From Fibrobacterota bacterium (GTDB taxonomy: Bacteria > Fibrobacterota > Fibrobacteria > UBA5070): a stretch of DNA of 35,954 nucleotides. The stretch covers positions 1 to 35,954 of the forward strand of contig JAKPQQ010000034.1 of assembly GCA_029557215.1 (NCBI GenBank), given 5' to 3'. The position numbers and the translations under genes were made by a program. The notes beneath the pieces were generated by a model. It was not told the DNA's origin, made no database searches, and saw only the letters and a list, made by a program, of their open reading frames with translations. Numbering within the stretch: position 1 is the first letter of the stretch; the number at the start of each line of letters is the position of its first letter. Below are positions 17,092 through 24,634 of the stretch, one piece after another.

Positions 17092-18073
17092 CCTGCCCGC
17101 GACCTTGGGCCCCTACCACGTCCTGGAAGTGATCGGGGCGGGTCTGGGCGGCATGGGCGAGATCTTCCTGTGCTACGATCCTTCGCTGGACCGCAAGGTC
17201 GTGGTCAAGCGCGTTCCGGCGGGCGCCAGCGAAGAGATCCTGAACCGGTTCCACCGCGAAGCCAGTCTGCTGTCGGGCGTGGCCCACCCCGGCTACGCCC
17301 ACGTGTACCGCTACTGGATGGTGGAAGGCCGCCCCGCCATGGCCATGGAGTTCATCGACGGCCTGACGCTGCGCGAACTCATGGACCTGCGCAGGACCCT
17401 TCCCCTGGACGTGGCCCTGTGCATCGGGTGGTCGGTCGCGGAAGCGCTTCGGCACGCGCACCTGCACGGGATCATCCACCGCGACGTGAAACCCGCCAAC
17501 ATCATGGTTTCGCATTCGGGCCAGGTGAAGCTCCTGGACTTCGGGGTCGCCCGGTTCGAAAAGCACGCCGACCTCACCATGCCCGGCATGGTGGTGGGGA
17601 CCACCTCCTACATGAGCGCGGAACAGGCCAAGGGCGAGGACCTGGACGAACGCAGCGACATCTACTCGCTCGCGCTGTGCCTGTACGAGTCCATCCTGGG
17701 AACCCATCCGTTCCGCAAGGACCAGCCCGACGCGACCTTGACCGCGCTGCTGACCAAGAACGCCCGCTCCCTCTGGCTGGCGCGCCCCGGAACGCCGTTT
17801 TCCGTCTCGCGACTGGTGGCGCTGTCCATGTCGCGCAAACGCGCCCGCCGCCCTCGCGACGGATCGGCCTTCCTGCAACAGCTCGACAAATCCTGGAACC
17901 GCAAGGGACGCGACCGCGAAGCGTATCTCGCGGCCTACATGGCGGCCCTGCGCGCCGGACGTCCGTTCGAGGCCCCGATGCCCCGGGTGGGCGTGCCAAG
18001 CTGGATCTGGGCTTCCTGCGCCCTCCTGGCCGGATTCGCCGCAGGCGTAGGGTTGGGGTTTTTGGGCCGATGA
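17042..18073 (+). CDS. Hanks-type Ser/Thr protein kinase with C-terminal membrane anchor
   Basis: A eukaryotic-like kinase of up to 343 residues. The Gly-rich loop is GAGLGGMGEIFLCYD, followed by the ATP-binding Lys in VVVKRV, catalytic loop HRDVKPANIM (Asp148), DFGVARF, activation segment GTTSYMSAEQAKG and DIYSLALCLYE. All key residues are intact. After the kinase domain comes a short basic helical stretch and one transmembrane helix (about 318-340), ending almost at once in GFLGR, so there is no extracytoplasmic sensor. The start is unclear: TTG 17042, TTG 17057 and TTG 17105 are in frame and none has a good ribosome-binding site. The first two overlap the PHP gene. Neighbouring CvpA-like and M23 genes hint at an envelope role. 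Confidence 0.85.
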   Translation: MWTSCLKPATATSPKSDLPATLGPYHVLEVIGAGLGGMGEIFLCYDPSLDRKVVVKRVPAGASEEILNRFHREASLLSGVAHPGYAHVYRYWMVEGRPAMAMEFIDGLTLRELMDLRRTLPLDVALCIGWSVAEALRHAHLHGIIHRDVKPANIMVSHSGQVKLLDFGVARFEKHADLTMPGMVVGTTSYMSAEQAKGEDLDERSDIYSLALCLYESILGTHPFRKDQPDATLTALLTKNARSLWLARPGTPFSVSRLVALSMSRKRARRPRDGSAFLQQLDKSWNRKGRDREAYLAAYMAALRAGRPFEAPMPRVGVPSWIWASCALLAGFAAGVGLGFLGR

Positions 18074-18084
18074 GGACCTGACCG

Positions 18085-18576
18085 GTGAATTGGATCGATT
18101 TCCTCGTCTCCGGATGCGTGCTCATGCCGGCCATTTCCGGTTTCAGGGTCGGCCTGGTGGCCGGACTCCTCAAGGCGGCGGGAATCCTGGCCGGAATCGC
18201 GTTGGCCGTCTGGAAAATGCCGTTCCTGGTCCAATTCGCCACCGCGACGCTCGGGTTTTCGTCGACATCGGCCCCGCTGGCGGCCCTGGCGACAGGGTTC
18301 TTGGGAGGATGGATCCTGGGGATGCTGGCCGGTTGGGCCTGGAAGAAAGCCTCCGAGGGGACGGAAATCGGATGGGCCGACCGCTTTGCCGGGTTCGCCG
18401 TGGGGGCGATCAAGGGAGTGGTCCTGACGCTGGCGGTGCTCGCGGGGTTGTCGATCGCGCTTCCCGGCGCACGGGCCGATCTCGCCAGGTCGTGGACCGG
18501 TCGCCACGCGCTGGAGCCTTTGGTCAAGACCACCCGCACCTGGGTCGAGGGGCGGATCGAGGCCTGGAAGAAATGA
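18085..18576 (+). CDS. CvpA-family membrane protein
   Basis: A 163-residue protein with four hydrophobic helices. The first, NWIDFLVSGCVLMPAISGFRVGLVAGLLKAAGILAGI, matches the start of CvpA/colicin-V-production proteins, including the G-x-x-x-G-L segment. A later helix pair surrounds WADRFAGFAVGAIKGVVL, the conserved D-R-x-x-G-x-x-x-G-x-x-x-G of the family. CvpA affects envelope homeostasis and colicin V export; its biochemical role is not settled. GTG 18085 has TGAGGA 8 bases upstream and follows the kinase by 11 bases. Its stop overlaps the next gene's ATG (ATGA), indicating coupled translation. Confidence 0.8.
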   Translation: MNWIDFLVSGCVLMPAISGFRVGLVAGLLKAAGILAGIALAVWKMPFLVQFATATLGFSSTSAPLAALATGFLGGWILGMLAGWAWKKASEGTEIGWADRFAGFAVGAIKGVVLTLAVLAGLSIALPGARADLARSWTGRHALEPLVKTTRTWVEGRIEAWKK

Positions 18577-19469
18577 ACCTGGATCTCTCCATCCGGCTTG
18601 GCGAGCTTGGCAGCCCGCGCCAACTGGCCGTGCAGGGACGATGGGTCAAGGTGTTCTGGTTGGCCCTGGCGCTGTTGGTGGCGGGGTTCGTGTTCCTGAG
18701 CTGGCAGGTGGTTTCTGCGGCCAGGATCTACCCCGAGCTGCTCTACGAGACGCGCCGCACGGCGTCGCTATCCGCCAAGATGGATCGGCTTCGCAAGGAA
18801 ACCGCCCTCCTGGAAAAGGAATCCGAGACGATCGACCAGCTGACCCGGCGCCTGGGCGGGCGATTCGGGCTGGTCCAGGACGGAACCACCGACGCGGAAA
18901 TCCTCCCGGACGGCCAGAAATTGATCGAACTTCTTTTCCCCGATCCTTCGGGTTCGGAAGGATGGTCGCGCAAGGCTTCGGACCTCGGGGAGGCCACCTC
19001 CCGGCTGCGCATGGACCTGACCCGGATGGAATCGCAAGCCTCGGCGAAGATGCAGCAGCTGGAACAGACCCCAAGCATCATGCCGGCTCGCGGTCAGATG
19101 TGCTCGCCCTTCGGGTGGCGATTGCATCCCGTCTTTGGCGAATACATCCTGCACGCAGGACAAGACATCACCGGCCCGACCGGAATCCCCGTGGTGGCCA
19201 CCGCGATGGGCAAGGTCGTGACAAGGGAGTACAGTTCGTCGTTCGGCAATTACGTTGTCATAGCTCATGGCAGCGGGATCCGCACCTTGTACGCCCATCT
19301 GCACTCGTTCAAGTGCGAACTGGGCGACAACGTCAGACGAGGACAGGTCATCGGCCTCCTTGGAAACACCGGACGCTCCACCGGGCCTCATGTCCACTAC
19401 GAGGTCCACCAGGGGCAACAGCCGATCAACCCGGCGCCCTGGATCCTTCCCACCACCTTGGTTCCCTGA
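18573..19469 (+). CDS. M23-family metallopeptidase (LytM domain), membrane-anchored
   Basis: A 298-residue protein with one N-terminal transmembrane helix (about residues 25-48) and a coiled coil with ETRRTASLSAKMDRLRKETALLEKESETIDQL. The LytM/M23 domain lies at about 165-295. The zinc ligands appear intact: HAGQD (H-x-x-x-D), and GPHVHYEV with the second H-x-H. TLYAHLHS is the usual partner motif. The flanking FGWRLHP and GNTGRSTGPH match active enzymes that cut cell-wall cross-bridges, rather than EnvC-like activators that have lost the ligands. The ATG overlaps the CvpA-like stop. Together with the kinase and CvpA-like protein it suggests a cell-wall or envelope operon. Confidence 0.88.
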   Translation: MNLDLSIRLGELGSPRQLAVQGRWVKVFWLALALLVAGFVFLSWQVVSAARIYPELLYETRRTASLSAKMDRLRKETALLEKESETIDQLTRRLGGRFGLVQDGTTDAEILPDGQKLIELLFPDPSGSEGWSRKASDLGEATSRLRMDLTRMESQASAKMQQLEQTPSIMPARGQMCSPFGWRLHPVFGEYILHAGQDITGPTGIPVVATAMGKVVTREYSSSFGNYVVIAHGSGIRTLYAHLHSFKCELGDNVRRGQVIGLLGNTGRSTGPHVHYEVHQGQQPINPAPWILPTTLVP

Positions 19470-19491
19470 CCGCCCATTTGGAAAGATCGCG

Positions 19492-20367
19492 ATGAATTCC
19501 GTTCTCCTGAAAAACGAAGTGCTGGAAGCCCGCATCCATCCGATGGGAGCCGAACTTCGTGCCTTGCGCCGCACCGATCTGGGTCGCGACTACCTCTGGA
19601 GCGGAGATCCCGCCCATTGGGAACGAACCTCCCCCATCCTGTTTCCCATCGTGGGACGCCTGGAAAACGACAAGTACACCTGGCAGGGCCGCCAGTATTC
19701 GCTCCCGCAGCACGGGTTCGCCCGCGACCTGGAATTCGACCTCGTCCACGAAGACGGAAACTGCGCATCGTTCCTGCTGGCCCACGCGGGACCGTTCCTG
19801 GAACGCTACCCGCAGGAGTTCCAGCTCGCGATCACCTACACGCTCGACGGTCCCACGCTGGTCATGCGCGCCGACGTGTTCAACCCCTCCAACACCGACG
19901 ACCTTCTCTTTTCGCTGGGCGCCCATCCGGCGTTCCGCTGGCCGCTGGAAGAAGGCGTCTCGCCCGAGTCGTATTTCCTCAAGTTCGACCGGTCGGAAAC
20001 CGCCGATCGGTTGGAAGTCGGCATCGACGGGCTGCTCACCGGCCGCAAGGTCCCGTTCTTCCGGGACGTGGACCAGCTCAAGCTCCGCCCCGACCTGTTC
20101 CGGGCCGGCGCCGTGGTGCTGGAAGGCCTGAAGTCGGATTCCGTCACCTTCGGAGTGGAAGGCGGCGCGCAAGTCAAGCTGACCGCCCCCAAGGCTCCCT
20201 GGTGGGGATTCTGGACCCGCCCCGGCGCCCCGTTCCTGTGCCTGGAACCCTGGCACGGCGTGGCCGACAAATACGGCACGGATTGGGATCTCCGGGCCAA
20301 GCCCGGCGTGATCGCGCTCGCCCCCGGCGACTCGTGGAGCTGGACCCTGCAGTTCGATCCCGCCTGA
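19492..20367 (+). CDS. Aldose 1-epimerase family protein (LacX-like)
   Basis: A 291-residue protein of the galactose mutarotase superfamily. The start NSVLLKNEVLEARIHPMGAELRALRR is typical of LacX-type members. The core has the conserved PILFPIVGRL, HGFARD (catalytic-type His), LGAHPAFRWPL (second His) and FLCLEPWHGVAD with the Glu. All the residues expected for mutarotation are present. The substrate is unknown; LacX-like proteins are often found without a sugar operon. A GGAAAG before ATG 19492 fits as ribosome-binding site. It is the last gene of the plus-strand group and is followed by a hairpin. Confidence 0.85.
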   Translation: MNSVLLKNEVLEARIHPMGAELRALRRTDLGRDYLWSGDPAHWERTSPILFPIVGRLENDKYTWQGRQYSLPQHGFARDLEFDLVHEDGNCASFLLAHAGPFLERYPQEFQLAITYTLDGPTLVMRADVFNPSNTDDLLFSLGAHPAFRWPLEEGVSPESYFLKFDRSETADRLEVGIDGLLTGRKVPFFRDVDQLKLRPDLFRAGAVVLEGLKSDSVTFGVEGGAQVKLTAPKAPWWGFWTRPGAPFLCLEPWHGVADKYGTDWDLRAKPGVIALAPGDSWSWTLQFDPA

Positions 20368-20369
20368 CG

Positions 20370-20399
20370 GGAACGGTGTTCGCCTAGCCGCACCGTTCC
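20370..20399 (+). terminator. Possible terminator hairpin after the epimerase gene
   Basis: GGAACGGTG (20370-20378) and CACCGTTCC (20391-20399) form a perfect 9-bp stem with a 12-base loop, starting two bases after the stop codon. No T run follows, so intrinsic termination would be inefficient. It could instead be a 3' stabilising hairpin. Confidence 0.45.
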
Positions 20400-20569
20400 T
20401 TCGCGAACACATTCGCAGAAAAATGCCGCCGCGTCGCGGTCGGCTCCGGAAACGAGGCGCGAAATCGGGCACCCGGCGCTATCCTTCTGGACTCGGAGCC
20501 ATCCAGAGTCCTGCCTCTGCACACCCGGATCCGAAGGCGATTCCTCTTTTCACCAGCGGAACCCAAGTT

Positions 20570-20839
20570 TTGACGTCCGACGAGACTCCACAAGTCCCAA
20601 CCATCTCACCCTCCATCCTGTACGCGGCTTCGCAGCCTGGCGGTCCCGCTTTGACCGTGGCGGATCTGCACGGCATGGAGGTGCTGGGGTCCGTGCCCGT
20701 GTGGGTGCTGGGCGGACTGCGCCTGCATCGCAAGGGCTGGCGCCACCTCCAGGCGGGCTGGGTGGTGGGCGTCTACGAGATGGACATCTCCGCCATCGCG
20801 GACACCTCGGACGACGACACCCGGTTAGACAAAAACTGA
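20570..20839 (+). CDS. Small hypothetical protein
   Basis: An 89-residue frame with the strong GC-rich third-position pattern of its neighbours from about 20630 to the stop, which supports real coding. The likely product ends HGMEVLGSVPVWVLGGLRLHRKGWRHLQAGWVVGVYEMDISAIADTSDDDTRLDKN. It has no signal peptide and no motif I recognise; the middle is amphipathic and the tail acidic. The start is uncertain. TTG 20570 is chosen because codons upstream of it look non-coding, although an in-frame ATG exists at 20423. It converges with hrpB 53 bases away. Confidence 0.45.
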   Translation: MTSDETPQVPTISPSILYAASQPGGPALTVADLHGMEVLGSVPVWVLGGLRLHRKGWRHLQAGWVVGVYEMDISAIADTSDDDTRLDKN

Positions 20840-20869
20840 CGTCATGCTCGCAGGTTCCGCAGGCGCGCC

Positions 20870-20901
20870 ACCCGGGACTCCTGCTACCCTGCTACCCGGG
20901 T
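20870..20901. other. Inverted repeat at the 3' ends of hrpB and the small ORF
   Basis: ACCCGGG at 20870-20876 and CCCGGGT at 20895-20901 can pair across an 18-base loop. On the plus strand it is followed by TTTGATC. It may weakly terminate the small ORF's transcript, but it overlaps the last codons of hrpB. Confidence 0.3.
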
Positions 20902-23219
20902 TTGATCGTCCAGCCGGATGCGTGGGCCAGCATCGGTGCGGCGAGTTTTTTGCCACCTGGCGAGACCAAACGGACCTTGCCGGCGCGGACATCCCAATGC
21001 GCGCGCCAGAGGCCTCCCTGCCCGTCGATTTCCGTCGGGAAAGCCTTGCGGATCGCCTCCGGGTCGATCGGCTCCCGGGGCATCGGCAACGGTTCAGGCC
21101 AACGCGGCGGAGACCAGGCGCCGTCCACGCATTCCGATTCCAAAACCCTCTGGAGCCAACCTGAAGCGTCTTCCGGCGGAGCCATCCAGGTTCCGGACGC
21201 CAGGCAGCGCTCCAGCCAAAGATCGTCCAGACGCCGTTGGATGTCTTCGCGTTCGATCGCCGGAACCGCCTTGGCCACGGCCGCCGCCCAGACCGAGGGA
21301 TCGGTCGCCCAATCCTCCTTCTGGCCCAGGACGACGCTCCCGGCGCGCAGCTTCCACTGGGCCCGGACCGCGTCGCCGCGTCGCTCGGCCCGCACGATTT
21401 CGATCCGCCCCAGATCCAGCTGGATGGCCCTCGCCTTGGAAATCGCCTCGGCCGCCTCGATCCACACCCGGCGACGCCCGTGGGCGTCCAGACCTCCGTG
21501 GGTGGATACCGCCATGACCAGTTCAGGAGCGCCATCGGCGAACGCCAGAGCCGATGCCGACGGCCGAAGCCCGGCGCCATCCCCCAGGGCGTATTCCTCC
21601 TTGCCCGCCGCCCCCCGTCGCAACCGCAGCGACCGGGGCTCGAGCCGGCAAAGCGCCTGGACGACGGAATCCGACTGAAACTGCGCGGGCCAGCCGTCTT
21701 CGTCCAACCCGAGCGATCCACGGATCCTGTCCCACAGCTCGCGAGCCTCCTTCCAGGCGGGCATGCGCGCGCCCAGCCGTCGCGCCGTGTCGGGATCGCA
21801 ACGCACCAGCCGCGAAAGCAGCGCGGGATCGCCGCCAAGTCCCGCCAATTCCCGTCGCGCCAGCATCCGTTCGGCGGAAGGGCGTCCATTCAGGATCGGG
21901 CGGGCCTGCGCCAACGCGCAGGAAAGCGCGACGGCGTCGCGGAAGGCCGCGCTCCCCGACAATCCCAGGCACACGCCCGCGAGATCCGGTGGAAGCGGCA
22001 GATCCAATGCCCGCGATCCACGGCCCGTGATCGTCCCCCCGGATCCGTTCCAAGGATCGGGCCGCCAGATTCCGGCTTTGCGGAACCTCTCGAGCGCGTC
22101 CCGGATTCCGTCGGCGCGCGGCTTGTCCAGCCAAGGCATGGACCACGGGTCGCAACCGGCGGCCAGGATCGGAAGCAGCCAGCCGTCGGGATCGTCCACC
22201 TGGATTCCCGGCCGCGGACGCGCCTCCAGGCGCGCGGACGAAGACCACATGCGGAGGCAACGACCCGCGGCGACGCGACCCGCCCGGCCCGCGCGCTGGT
22301 CGGCCGACGCCTGCGAAATGGGCTGCAGCTCCAGGCTCGGGAATCCTCCCGAACGCACGATCCGCCGTTCCAGGCCGGAATCCACCACCGCGACCACGTC
22401 GGGAACCGTCAAGGCGCTTTCCGCAACGTTGGTGGACAGCACGAACCGAAGCCCCTCGAAGGGGTGGAGCACTTCCTGCTGGGCCTCGAGGGACAGACCG
22501 CCGTGCAGTTCGCGGACCTCGCCGGGAACGCGACCTTCCAGCCACGACGCGCAATCGGCGATCTCGCCCACGCCCGGCAGGAACACCAGGACGGTTCCGT
22601 CGGAGGCGTCCAATCCGCGCAAGGCGCGCTCCAGCCGCAACGGCAAGCCGTCGGATTCCGGCCAGGTCTGGCCCAGCTCGCAGCGATGCTCGATGTCGAC
22701 GGGAAACGTCCGCCCTTGGGAGGTCAACACGTCCGCATCCAGCTCGCGGGCGAGCCCCTGGGCGTCGAGCGTCGCCGACAACAGGACGACCCTCCCGACC
22801 TCCCCCTTCCAGCGCATCCAGGCGAGCAGGGCGTCCACGTCGGCGCGCCGCTCGTGGAACTCGTCCAGGATCCAGGTCGCGAACCCTTCCAGTTCGCCGC
22901 GTCCCAGCATCCGCAGGGCCACGCCGGGGGTGACGAAGACGATTTCCGTTCCGGCGCCGCGCACCGATTCGCCGCGCACCGCCCAACCCGCCAGCTCGCC
23001 CGGCGATGTGCCGGTCTCTTCGCAGATCCGCATCGCCAAGGCCCGGGCGACCACGCGGCGCGGCTCCACCACCAGCACCTTCCCGGCGCGACTGGCCCAA
23101 AGCGGCACCCGCGTGCTCTTGCCCGACCCGGTGGGGGAACAGACCACCACCGCCCGACCCATCGCGCGCGACTCCAGGAACGCTTCCAGACAACTTTCTA
23201 CAGGTAGGATTTCCGTCAT
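20892..23219 (-). CDS. hrpB: ATP-dependent helicase HrpB
   Basis: A DEAH-family superfamily 2 RNA helicase of 775 residues. Walker A is PTGSGKST (about 29-36), the Walker B variant is the HrpB-typical DEFHER, and motif III is SATLD. Motif VI is QRAGRAGR, with an NVAES/LTVPDV stretch just before. The C-terminal third (from about 450) has the HrpB-specific region rich in W and ending WTIKPG. This matches HrpB rather than HrpA, which is much longer. Its function is poorly known. It diverges from glmM with 71 bases between the starts and has no visible ribosome-binding site. Confidence 0.9.
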   Translation of the reverse strand: MTEILPVESCLEAFLESRAMGRAVVVCSPTGSGKSTRVPLWASRAGKVLVVEPRRVVARALAMRICEETGTSPGELAGWAVRGESVRGAGTEIVFVTPGVALRMLGRGELEGFATWILDEFHERRADVDALLAWMRWKGEVGRVVLLSATLDAQGLARELDADVLTSQGRTFPVDIEHRCELGQTWPESDGLPLRLERALRGLDASDGTVLVFLPGVGEIADCASWLEGRVPGEVRELHGGLSLEAQQEVLHPFEGLRFVLSTNVAESALTVPDVVAVVDSGLERRIVRSGGFPSLELQPISQASADQRAGRAGRVAAGRCLRMWSSSARLEARPRPGIQVDDPDGWLLPILAAGCDPWSMPWLDKPRADGIRDALERFRKAGIWRPDPWNGSGGTITGRGSRALDLPLPPDLAGVCLGLSGSAAFRDAVALSCALAQARPILNGRPSAERMLARRELAGLGGDPALLSRLVRCDPDTARRLGARMPAWKEARELWDRIRGSLGLDEDGWPAQFQSDSVVQALCRLEPRSLRLRRGAAGKEEYALGDGAGLRPSASALAFADGAPELVMAVSTHGGLDAHGRRRVWIEAAEAISKARAIQLDLGRIEIVRAERRGDAVRAQWKLRAGSVVLGQKEDWATDPSVWAAAVAKAVPAIEREDIQRRLDDLWLERCLASGTWMAPPEDASGWLQRVLESECVDGAWSPPRWPEPLPMPREPIDPEAIRKAFPTEIDGQGGLWRAHWDVRAGKVRLVSPGGKKLAAPMLAHASGWTIKPG

Positions 23220-23290
23220 TGGGGGAATTCAAACTACCTCGATTCCAGCCCACCGCGATCGCCGCCGGATTTGTTTCTTTGCCCGTTACC

Positions 23291-24634
23291 ATGGCACACA
23301 TCCTCATGAGATCCGTTTCGGGCGTCCGCGGCATCGTCGGCGAAGGCCTGACCCCCCCCGTGCTCGCCGCCCACGTGCACTCCTTCGCCCAGGCCGTGGG
23401 CAAAGGCAAGATCCTGGTGGGTCGCGACACCCGCGACTCGGGACCGCTCGTGGAACAAGTCGTGTGCGCGGCGCTGGCCATGTCGGGCTGCACCGCCGTG
23501 CGCCTGGGAATCGCCACCACTCCCACCGTGGAAATGGCCGTGCAGGCCGACCCCGACGCCGTGGGTGGGATCATCCTGACCGCCAGCCACAACCCCGCGC
23601 CCTGGAACGCTCTGAAGTTCCTGGACAAGGACGGCCTGTTCCTGGGGCCCGACGCGGTGAAGGCCCTTTTCCAGCGCGTGGACGAAAATCGCACCGACTG
23701 GGTCCGCCACGACGCGCTGGGCTCGATCGTCGAGGGCCCGGATTGCGACGATCTGCATATCGAGGCGATCCTCGCACTCCCCTACCTGAACCTGGAGGCG
23801 ATCCGCGCACGCAAGCTTCGCATCGCCGTCGACGCGGTGAACGGTGCCGCCTACAGGATCGCCCCCCGCCTGCTGGAGCGCCTGGGCTGCGAAGTCGTGG
23901 GCATCCACGTCACACCCGACGGACGGTTCCCGCGCGGAGCCGAGCCCGTCCCCGAAGCCCTTGCGGATCTTGGCCGCGCCGTGCGCGAAGGCGAGTGCGA
24001 CGCGGGGCTCGCGTTCGATCCCGACGGCGACCGTCTGGCCCTGGTCGACGAGAAGGGCGTTCCGCTGGGCGAAGAAGCCACCCTGGCCCTGGCCGTGCGC
24101 CTGATCCTGGCCAAGAAGAAAGGCGGCGTGGCCCTGAACCTGTCCACGTCGGCGATGTCGGAGGACATCGCCAGGAAGATGGGCGTGGAATGCGTGCGCA
24201 CGCCGGTGGGCGAAATCCACGTCTCCACGCGCATGCTCGCCGACGGGCTCCTGGTGGGGGGCGAAGGCAACGGCGGGGTCATCCTCCCCGAACTGCATCC
24301 CGGACGCGACGGCGTGCTGGGCGCGGCCCTGGTGTGCCAACTCCTGACGTCCGGTCGGAAATTGTCTGAACTCGCCGCGGCGCTTCCCAGGTACGCGATG
24401 GTCAAGCGCAAGTTCGACCTGGCCGGGAAGGATCTGTCCGCGGCCATCGGGCGGTTGCGCGCGAAGTTCGCGGATGCGACACTCGACGAACGCGACGGAT
24501 TGCGTCTTGCCTGGCCCGACCGCTGGCTGCATCTGCGCGCGTCCAACACCGAACCCATCCTGCGCGCGATCGCCGAAGCTCCCACCCTGGAAGCCGCCGA
24601 ATCGCTCTGCAGGATCGCCGAGGAGACTCTCTGA
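23291..24634 (+). CDS. glmM: Phosphoglucosamine mutase-like phosphohexomutase
   Basis: A 447-residue alpha-D-phosphohexomutase. The active-site phosphoserine is in TASHNPAPWNALKFL. The metal-binding loop is DPDGDRLALVD, the sugar-binding loop GGEGNGG, and the phosphate-binding loop RASNTEPILR. The serine motif with WNALKF resembles the archaeal/Bacteroidota-type GlmM, not the E. coli type (SASHNPYxDNGIKFF). Its stop overlaps the glmS start by one base, which supports glucosamine-6-P to glucosamine-1-P conversion. Phosphomanno- or phosphoglucomutase activity cannot be excluded. ATG 23291 is chosen; ATG 23306 is also possible. Neither has a clear ribosome-binding site. Confidence 0.82.
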   Translation: MAHILMRSVSGVRGIVGEGLTPPVLAAHVHSFAQAVGKGKILVGRDTRDSGPLVEQVVCAALAMSGCTAVRLGIATTPTVEMAVQADPDAVGGIILTASHNPAPWNALKFLDKDGLFLGPDAVKALFQRVDENRTDWVRHDALGSIVEGPDCDDLHIEAILALPYLNLEAIRARKLRIAVDAVNGAAYRIAPRLLERLGCEVVGIHVTPDGRFPRGAEPVPEALADLGRAVREGECDAGLAFDPDGDRLALVDEKGVPLGEEATLALAVRLILAKKKGGVALNLSTSAMSEDIARKMGVECVRTPVGEIHVSTRMLADGLLVGGEGNGGVILPELHPGRDGVLGAALVCQLLTSGRKLSELAAALPRYAMVKRKFDLAGKDLSAAIGRLRAKFADATLDERDGLRLAWPDRWLHLRASNTEPILRAIAEAPTLEAAESLCRIAEETL

